From Bacteroidales bacterium UBA1797 (GTDB lineage: Bacteria > Bacteroidota > Bacteroidia > Bacteroidales > VadinHA17), in contig DCFT01000006.1 of the NCBI GenBank assembly GCA_002319885.1, forward strand, positions 1-18,529: a DNA stretch of 18,529 nucleotides, given 5' to 3'. This document shows positions 14,435 through 18,529 of this stretch, piece after piece (the stretch's first letter is position 1; the number at the start of each line of letters is the position of its first letter). Both the position numbers and the translations under genes were made by a program. The notes under the pieces are model-generated. The model searched no databases. It had not been told where the DNA came from and saw nothing but the letters and a program-made list of their open reading frames with translations.

Positions 14435-15109
14435 TCAACTTGCTGATGAAATCTTATTTTCAATCATACGACCCTCAACGAAAATGTATATTTCACTTGC
14501 ACCATTAATTGCCAATGTATTGAAGACCCTTTTTATTTCCATTTGTTTAGGATAAACCCTATGTGCCCTGGTGCCATCCAATGGCGTTATGTAATGGTCA
14601 TAAACGAACTGATAATATATAGCCTTGGGATAATGGTCAAGAATCTCACCTTTTAAGTACTGCTGATATAAGTGCTGCACTGATTCTCGAAGTTCATTGG
14701 GGTTGATATCGTATAAAACAGAATTGAAGACCGAATAATCACCATTGTTCCATGATTGATAGGCTTCCAGAACCCTTCCCACGTATTCACAACTGAAACT
14801 TCCATAACACTTGGCATCCAACCCGGGACCAAACTTTCTGGCCATTGCCTTTGAAAATGCATATTTCAGCTCCCCCTGCGTATAATCCGGGTAGTTGCTC
14901 TTTACAAAGTCAACAAGTACTTCCCTTTCTAATTTTGAAGGCATATTCTGTGGACTAATTCCACAAAGGGTCAATCCATAAGCCAGGGACTGTCTTAGGA
15001 CTTCCTCTTTGCATGATTGAAAAGGTGGGTCAACCTTGATAATCTGAGAACACAAATTCACCAATTCCCTGTTCTCTTGTTTTGCTGGTACCTGAAGTTG
15101 ATTTTCCAT
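14435..15109 (-). CDS. Conserved phage-type hypothetical protein, 224 residues, replication-linked by position
   Basis: I do not know a function, but the protein has the look of one found next to replication genes in Bacteroidota phages and islands. The segments FVKSNYPDYTQGELKYAFSK and CYGSFSCEYVGRVLEAYQSW are the most distinctive. It is cytosolic and largely helical, with no P-loop, so it is not a DnaC-type loader with an ATPase site. Its start lies inside the end of the initiator gene (80-base overlap in another frame), which implies translational coupling and a shared role. A replication accessory or helicase-loading role is a guess from position. Confidence 0.7.
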   Translation of the reverse strand: MENQLQVPAKQENRELVNLCSQIIKVDPPFQSCKEEVLRQSLAYGLTLCGISPQNMPSKLEREVLVDFVKSNYPDYTQGELKYAFSKAMARKFGPGLDAKCYGSFSCEYVGRVLEAYQSWNNGDYSVFNSVLYDINPNELRESVQHLYQQYLKGEILDHYPKAIYYQFVYDHYITPLDGTRAHRVYPKQMEIKRVFNTLAINGASEIYIFVEGRMIENKISSAS

Positions 15110-15887
15110 TTTCCTGATTTTTTAGTGGCTGAAGACCTATCCAACCATTTAACATTGATTGATTAAGAATTGCAATTGCATCCTCTACAGTTTTGCCTTT
15201 CAATTCTGTCATTTGCTTTTCTATAGTCGTTTCGGTTAATGGTTTTTTAAGTTCTCTTCGATATTTAATCCATTCATCAAACACTTTTTTAAATTTCAAA
15301 TCAACGAAGGCGTAATGTATTTCCTTTATTACCTTATCTACTTTATTACCCTTATTACTACCTTCTTTCTGTTTTGTATTCGTCACTGTACTGTTAGTGT
15401 ACTGCTTGCTGTATTCATCGCTGTATTCATCAGTGTACTGCGAATCAGATGGAACTCCGTCTGGTATTGACTTTCGCTGTATTCGTTCTTCATCTGTAGG
15501 CTGTACTCGTTGCTGTATCCACATTTTTTCAAGTAGTGTACCGACCGTTTGACCTTGACTGTGATCAACTGAAATCATTTCATCGACTATCAGTAAATCC
15601 ATAAATCGTTGAACCTTATTCACACTCCATCGCCAACGTACAGCCAGGTAACGATAACTTGCTGCCACCTGACCCCTTCCCCACGTTATTAATTTCCCCC
15701 CGACATACTCTTTCTTTTCACTGGTGCTATATCTGGCCATATTAATGAGGTCAATACATGCCTCAAATTTGCTATAGACCCTTTTCTCCAGACCGAATGG
15801 ACCATTGACAATTGCCCTTGGAATGCGCACAAATGGCGCTTGGCTGTAGTCATTATCTGGTGTTCCTTCCTTTTCTGTTTTCTCCAT
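15030..15887 (-). CDS. Winged-helix replication initiator-like protein (phage replisome organiser type)
   Basis: At 285 residues it has the two-part layout of phage replication organisers. An N-terminal winged helix-turn-helix includes RGQVAASYRYLAVRWRWSVN (71-90) and KVQRFMDLLI (91-100). A hydrophilic middle (about 115-190) is rich in Gln, Tyr, Ser and Thr. A C-terminal DnaD-like part holds EWIKYRREL and later MLNGWIGLQPL. The middle corresponds to DNA at 15375-15525, where 12-bp repeats recur in all three frames, so its odd QYTDEYSDEYSKQY composition follows from DNA constraint rather than protein function. This mirrors lambda gene O, which carries the origin inside the initiator gene. The last 80 bases overlap the next gene. 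The role would be to bind these repeats and recruit host helicase. Confidence 0.72.
   Translation of the reverse strand: MEKTEKEGTPDNDYSQAPFVRIPRAIVNGPFGLEKRVYSKFEACIDLINMARYSTSEKKEYVGGKLITWGRGQVAASYRYLAVRWRWSVNKVQRFMDLLIVDEMISVDHSQGQTVGTLLEKMWIQQRVQPTDEERIQRKSIPDGVPSDSQYTDEYSDEYSKQYTNSTVTNTKQKEGSNKGNKVDKVIKEIHYAFVDLKFKKVFDEWIKYRRELKKPLTETTIEKQMTELKGKTVEDAIAILNQSMLNGWIGLQPLKNQENGKSTSGTSKTREQGIGEFVFSDYQG
15325..15362. other. AT-rich direct repeats, possible DNA unwinding element
   Basis: TTTATTACC occurs at 15325-15333 and 15342-15350, and a related TTATTACTACC at 15352-15362. This AT-rich tract begins 13 bases from the iteron cluster. Repeated AT-rich blocks next to iterons are the usual arrangement of an origin melting site. 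It also lies within the coding region of the initiator, where it encodes a Lys/Asn/Val-rich linker. Confidence 0.45.
15375..15525. repeat. Iteron-like 12-bp repeats inside the initiator gene, probable replication origin
   Basis: On the plus strand the core TGTAYT starts at 15375, 15387, 15398, 15410, 15422 and 15434, a spacing of 12, 11, 12, 12 and 12 bases. The best copies are TGTATTCATCGC (15410) and TGTATTCATCAG (15422). A second cluster has TGTATTCGTTCT (15478), TGTACTCGTTGC (15502) and TGTATCCACATT (15514). In the gene the minus-strand core is read as GAA TAC at 15410, CGA ATA CAG at 15478 and ACG AAT ACA at 15375. Three different frames mean the DNA, not the peptide, is conserved. Such phased repeats next to an AT-rich tract are typical origin iterons. 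Confidence 0.65.
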
Positions 15888-15930
15888 GCCATTTTCTTGA
15901 TTGCTGTTTCTTTAGTACATACAGGTGCAG

Positions 15931-15981
15931 GTCCTACAAGGACTCAACGGCTGACCTATACAAGCCAACACCAGCTTGTAT
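15931..15981. promoter_or_regulatory. Two hairpins in the leader upstream of the initiator gene
   Basis: In the 111-base gap before the initiator start, ATACAAGC (15958-15965) pairs with GCTTGTAT (15974-15981) across 8 bases, and GTCCT (15931-15935) pairs with AGGAC (15939-15943). Neither is followed by a T-run on the minus strand, so they are not clear terminators. They could be operators or RNA structures controlling initiator expression. Confidence 0.4.
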
Positions 15982-15998
15982 TTGGATGATTTGATCAA

Positions 15999-16262
15999 TC
16001 ATTCGTTGTCTGATCTGTTGTTCCTGCTGTATTTATTCAGGTTGGCCCCTGCTGTTACTATATTACCATACCGGTAAAAAATGCGACCACCAAGACGCTG
16101 CATTGGTATCAAACCAGCATCAGTCCATTTCTTTAGTGTCTGCACCGAAATTGAAGGCTGAAATAGCTTACAAGCTTCAGCTGGGGAGTATAACCTGTCT
16201 TTTTGGATAAAATCTGATAAGTGGCTTACCAGTTGCTCGACTGTGATAGTATTAAAGTCCAT
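15999..16262 (-). CDS. Small helix-turn-helix protein, excisionase/AlpA-like
   Basis: This 87-residue protein has one MerR/excisionase-type winged HTH. LYSPAEACKLFQPSISVQTL (24-43) and KKWTDAGLIPMQRLGGR (44-60) form the helix pair and the start of the wing, which ends with IFYRYGNI. The N-terminal 22 residues are a short helical lead. Bacteroidota mobile elements usually carry such a gene between the integrase and the replication genes, where it acts as excisionase or as activator of the downstream block. An 8-bp inverted repeat begins 2 bases before its start codon, which suggests autoregulation. Whether it is mainly an excisionase or a transcription factor cannot be decided here. Confidence 0.75.
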   Translation of the reverse strand: MDFNTITVEQLVSHLSDFIQKDRLYSPAEACKLFQPSISVQTLKKWTDAGLIPMQRLGGRIFYRYGNIVTAGANLNKYSRNNRSDNE

Positions 16263-16263
16263 G

Positions 16264-16294
16264 ATCTTGCTGTTTAAAATACTGCAAGCAAGAT
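16264..16294. promoter_or_regulatory. Inverted repeat just upstream of the HTH gene, candidate operator
   Basis: ATCTTGCT at 16264-16271 and AGCAAGAT at 16287-16294 form a perfect 8-bp dyad with 15 bases between, i.e. centres about two helical turns apart. It ends 2 bases from the HTH start codon, so a bound dimer would block transcription or translation start. Confidence 0.5.
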
Positions 16295-16319
16295 TTGGAA
16301 AATATCAGTAGGTAAAATA

Positions 16320-16354
16320 GGGAAATAGGGTTTTTAGAAAATCCCTACTTTCCC
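16320..16354 (-). terminator. Hairpin after the 289-residue gene, probable terminator
   Basis: On the minus strand GGGAAAGTAGGG pairs with CCCTATTTCCC (one bulge or mismatch) across 12 bases and is followed by TATTTTACC. It lies 45 bases after the stop of the gene at 16399-17268. It would end the integrase-side operon before the HTH gene, whose promoter should then lie in 16263-16319. Confidence 0.5.
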
Positions 16355-16398
16355 GATTAATAGTGGAGCGGCGTGAATTCCGGGATATTATAACCCTC

Positions 16399-17268
16399 CT
16401 ATTCCGTATCTAATTTATCGGAACGTGTATGGAGAAGAGATTCTTCGACTTCCGTTAAAAAGACACCGGCATCAGCTACCCTCTGTGCATAATTCCGGGA
16501 CGCGTGCGTTGACCTAAGGTGTCTTTGAACGCTTTCTATGTCCCAAGAACAACTAAACCTATCACAAAAGTATCGGTAAAATTCGGCGTAATTACGGAGT
16601 GCTGCAAAGCCTTTTTGCAAGTACCCCTTAAACACAAAAGCGTCTTGGAGGGCCGCTAATTCTATCGGCTTTGCGTTCTTATATTTCTCTATCAACGCGG
16701 GCAAAATGGTCCTAATTTTATCTTGGTCTTCAAAATAATCTTCAAACGATTTAGATTTTTTAATATGAACATTTTTATCTGCCCCACCACCTTGATTATT
16801 TTTATCCTTTAATGACCATTTAGTTATGTCATTTTCTGCCACAATAACACGTGCATTAATAACATCGTAACTGGATCTTTTTTCTAATTCTGCATCGACC
16901 TTTTTAGTAACACTTTCAAGTTGATGATATTCAATGGGTGTACTGGTGGTTCTGGCTGCCATGACAATTTCCGACTGTAAGTTGATACAGGTGTTTTTAA
17001 CACCAATCAACGTTTCAGTTGATATCTCATCAAGGTAAGGTCCAGCTGTTTGTTTGACTGCAGCTAAAATAAATTTGTCAGTGTTTGAATGTGCCCCAGA
17101 TATAAGTTGTTTAAGCCTATCGTCGCGCTGCTTGTCAACCCTTGCAATTATTTTATCAACAAACTCAACACTGTCATCAATCGGGGTGAAATGCCCTTCA
17201 GAATAGGCGTTTATAGAATCACTATTAGGAATGGTTTGATCCTTTTCATTATTTTTGCTTTCCATCAT
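16399..17268 (-). CDS. Hypothetical protein, 289 residues
   Basis: No family is recognised. The protein is hydrophilic and helical with no membrane segment. The N-terminal 45 residues look disordered. Residues about 45-165 are helical, a Lys/Asn/Gly-rich linker follows (DKNNQGGGADKNVHIKKSKS, from about 155), and a C-terminal helical domain includes FKGYLQKGFAALRNYAEFYR and WDIESVQRHLRSTHASRNY. The last part resembles the C-terminal region of regulatory proteins of Bacteroidota mobile elements, but only loosely. It lies 10 bases after the 62-residue gene in the integrase operon, and a terminator-like hairpin follows it. Confidence 0.65.
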   Translation of the reverse strand: MMESKNNEKDQTIPNSDSINAYSEGHFTPIDDSVEFVDKIIARVDKQRDDRLKQLISGAHSNTDKFILAAVKQTAGPYLDEISTETLIGVKNTCINLQSEIVMAARTTSTPIEYHQLESVTKKVDAELEKRSSYDVINARVIVAENDITKWSLKDKNNQGGGADKNVHIKKSKSFEDYFEDQDKIRTILPALIEKYKNAKPIELAALQDAFVFKGYLQKGFAALRNYAEFYRYFCDRFSCSWDIESVQRHLRSTHASRNYAQRVADAGVFLTEVEESLLHTRSDKLDTE

Positions 17269-17278
17269 CTTGTATTAA

Positions 17279-17467
17279 TTATTCCGCCGGCTGGTTACCG
17301 GCGGTTTTTTTATTTGTAATCTCAAGTTGCTTAAGTTTATCCTTGGCCTTTTCTTCTTCAATACCCACCAGCTTTGCAAGCTTTTCCTGCAATCGATCTA
17401 TTTGCTTTCTAAGTGGATCCATGAATACGCCAGGTTCTGCATCTTTCGGCTTCGCTTTTTTCATCAA
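17279..17467 (-). CDS. Small hypothetical coiled-coil protein, 62 residues
   Basis: The core is a strongly charged helix with heptad spacing (PLRKQIDRLQEKLAKLVGIE and EEKAKDKLKQLEI, about 18-50), likely to form a coiled coil. The sequence is not recognised. It is in a tight row with the 113-residue gene (9-base gap) and the 289-residue gene (10-base gap). Its last codons overlap a strong hairpin whose T-run is on the opposite strand. The start could be residue 1 or 2, as two Met codons are adjacent. Confidence 0.6.
   Translation of the reverse strand: MMKKAKPKDAEPGVFMDPLRKQIDRLQEKLAKLVGIEEEKAKDKLKQLEITNKKTAGNQPAE
17284..17311 (+). terminator. Strong intrinsic terminator in the antisense direction
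   Basis: CCGCCGG (17284-17290) pairs perfectly with CCGGCGG (17298-17304) across 7 bases, followed by seven T on the plus strand. Neighbouring genes run on the minus strand, so its full form faces against them. In their direction the hairpin is preceded by A and followed by GGCGGAATAATTAATAC, a poor U-tract. It overlaps the end of the 62-residue gene and may stop antisense transcripts. Confidence 0.7.
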
Positions 17468-17476
17468 AACAGTTGA

Positions 17477-17818
17477 TTAAAGTCGAATTGCATCCAGCTG
17501 ATTCAATATTGAACATAAATCCCCATGAAGCCTAAAGGTCTCCTTTTTTTGTTCAGGTTTAAGGTTTTGAAATTTTTCGCTCTGTAGAAAGGCATCAAAC
17601 CAGCTGGGTAAGCCAGTTTCAGGATCTGAACTATCTTCAATGGCATCTGCATGGTTCCTGCAAATACTAAGCACTTCCTTTTCTTCTGATAGCATTACTT
17701 TGGCTACTTCTGATGTTAACATGATTTTTGGGTTTATGTTAAGTGAATATTTACAGGAAAGAAATACCCCTACATCTAACCGTCTGCGGTTGAATATATA
17801 ATCTGAGCGATTAATCAT
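17477..17818 (-). CDS. Hypothetical protein, up to 113 residues, start uncertain
   Basis: The protein is not recognised. The part from residue 33 (MLTSEVAKVMLSEEKEVLSI) onward looks coding: acidic, helical, with a SWFDAFLQSEKFQ segment. The first 32 residues look less like protein, so the real start may be the ATG at 17722, giving 81 residues. The upstream start at 17818 overlaps the integrase stop as ATGA, which would be classic translational coupling, so the longer form cannot be excluded. No DNA-binding motif is clear. It is the second gene of the integrase operon and could be a small regulator. Confidence 0.6.
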   Translation of the reverse strand: MINRSDYIFNRRRLDVGVFLSCKYSLNINPKIMLTSEVAKVMLSEEKEVLSICRNHADAIEDSSDPETGLPSWFDAFLQSEKFQNLKPEQKKETFRLHGDLCSILNQLDAIRL

Positions 17819-18486
17819 GCGATTTTTAGAGCCTTCTTTGACAAGCTCTTTTTCATGTGTGCACTCATCCTCTTTGCGTTTTCTTCTCTTGTCACCTTTA
17901 TGTAGGTTAGGAAAGATTTTTCCGTTTTATGCCCAGTTACAGCCATTATCATTTGATTGTCCATACCATCAAGGTAACAATTCGTTGCAAATGACCGACG
18001 GGCAGTATGGCTGCTTACAGCTTCACACAATGGCTTGCTCAGATCACTATTCAATCGGCCAGTCTCAACCAAGCCAGCTTTTTTACAAAGTTCCTTGATA
18101 TACTGATTGTATTTCTGGTCGCTTATAACCGGTGGCATACCCGTAGGGCTATCCTTATATTTCCTGAAAATTGACTGCACCATATCATTACAGGGGATAG
18201 TGATAGGCTGCCCTGTTTTCTTGGTTGTGATTTTAATATAAGGCTCGCCTTCAATTGTAACCATGTTTTCAGGTCTTATACGACGCGCATCTGAAATTCT
18301 AAGTCCTACAAAGCACGAAAAGACAAACAGGTCCCTAACCGCCTCCAGACGCTTATCATCACTGAAGTCAAACTTATACAGATCCCTAATTTCCTTTTCC
18401 GTAAGGTATACAGCGTCGGTTTCCTCTCCTTCCACACTGAAAGACTCCCTTTTGAAGGCAGTGTTTGTTGTATACTCAAGATCCAG
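17815..18486 (-). pseudogene. int: Tyrosine site-specific integrase, 5' part missing
   Basis: The catalytic domain of a Bacteroidota-type tyrosine recombinase is complete. Counting from the GTG at 18435, it has Arg46 (GLRISDARRI), a beta-hairpin Lys in TKKTGQ (72-73), His143-x2-Arg146 (SSHTARRSFATN), His169 (VTGHKTEKS) and the nucleophile Tyr178 (LTYIKV). The frame stays open upstream to 18486 with the coding-like NTAFKRESFSVEGEETD linker, then meets a TAG at 18499-18497 inside foreign-looking sequence. So the GTG is not the real start, and about 180-200 residues of N-terminal arm and core-binding domain are missing. The gene was probably cut by an insertion sequence at 18486/18487. It should no longer excise the element unless the rest lies beyond the IS and repairs it. 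It overlaps the next gene by ATGA. Confidence 0.85.
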
Positions 18487-18529
18487 TGTCCCGCCCCCCT
18501 ATAAACTGGACAGGTTTTCAAAGGTAGTT
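18487..18529 (+). mobile_element. Terminus of an unidentified insertion sequence (IS3-like end)
   Basis: The integrase frame ends abruptly where TGTCCCGCCCCCCTATAAAC begins at 18487. The start TG, a C-rich stretch, then CTGGACAGGTTTTCAAAGG resembles the ends of IS3-family elements, whose termini begin with TG. Only 43 bases are in the window, so neither a transposase nor the other end can be checked. Confidence 0.45.

Larger units (their letters stand above)
2192..18486. mobile_element. Putative phage satellite (PICI-like island) with defence cargo, right end not in window
   Basis: This is an inferred element. Its left limit is the tRNA-3'-end-like site near 2192-2215 and its right limit lies beyond the truncated integrase. 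Read with transcription on the minus strand it has integrase, small regulators, an excisionase-like HTH, a replication initiator with internal iterons, a TerS-like gene, small unknowns, then a block of restriction and nuclease genes. No TerL, portal, capsid, tail or lysis gene is seen. Satellites of the PICI type have this gene order and a size of roughly 10-18 kb. A degraded prophage or a generic genomic island is the alternative, and the right attachment site would help decide. Confidence 0.55.

Noticed and set aside
15370..15450. Tyr/Ser/Asp-rich peptide repeat as a functional protein motif
   Set aside because: The DNA word recurs in three reading frames, so a peptide-level repeat is not the best explanation.
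15375..15525. CRISPR array
   Set aside because: The 12-bp repeats have no unique spacers of regular length and lie inside a coding gene; they fit iterons instead.

Overview
The window looks like a piece of a Bacteroidota genome. The reasons are the Bacteroidota-style tyrosine integrase, start codons without clear purine-rich ribosome binding sites, moderately low GC, and the familiar mix of small helix-turn-helix and phage-replication-like genes. I cannot name the genus. No tool was run, so family assignments rest on motifs read by eye.

Left edge (1 to about 2037): the right part of an IS21-family insertion sequence. Its transposase gene istA is broken by one in-frame TAA, the ATPase helper gene istB is intact, and imperfect 23-24 bp repeats mark the IS end. 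A short sequence like the T-loop and 3' end of a tRNA follows (about 2192-2215), then paired short repeats and a strong terminator. I read this as the left attachment site of an integrated element.

Cargo (2873-12467): five large genes and one small one, all of which look like anti-phage or conflict functions. They are an MmeI-like single-chain restriction-modification enzyme, an 85-residue unknown, a 914-residue protein with a Cap4/DUF4297-like nuclease domain and a long helical tail, a divergent pair (275 aa unknown plus 295 aa with a possible barnase/EndoU-like domain), and a 480-residue HEPN protein with an RNxxxH motif.

Core (12571-18486, all on the minus strand): reading with transcription, these are a 5'-truncated tyrosine integrase, three small or unknown genes, a small excisionase-like HTH protein, a winged-helix replication protein, a conserved unknown, a terminase-small-subunit-like protein and three more unknown genes. 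The replication gene carries clustered 12-bp repeats in all three reading frames next to an AT-rich repeat tract, which looks like an origin inside the initiator gene.

The order integrase, regulators, excisionase, replication plus origin, TerS, cargo, attachment site, with no large terminase, portal, capsid or tail gene in about 16 kb, resembles a phage satellite (PICI-like island) carrying defence genes. The element is probably stranded: the 5' end of the integrase gene is cut at 18486/18487 by what looks like the terminus of another insertion sequence, which runs off the window.
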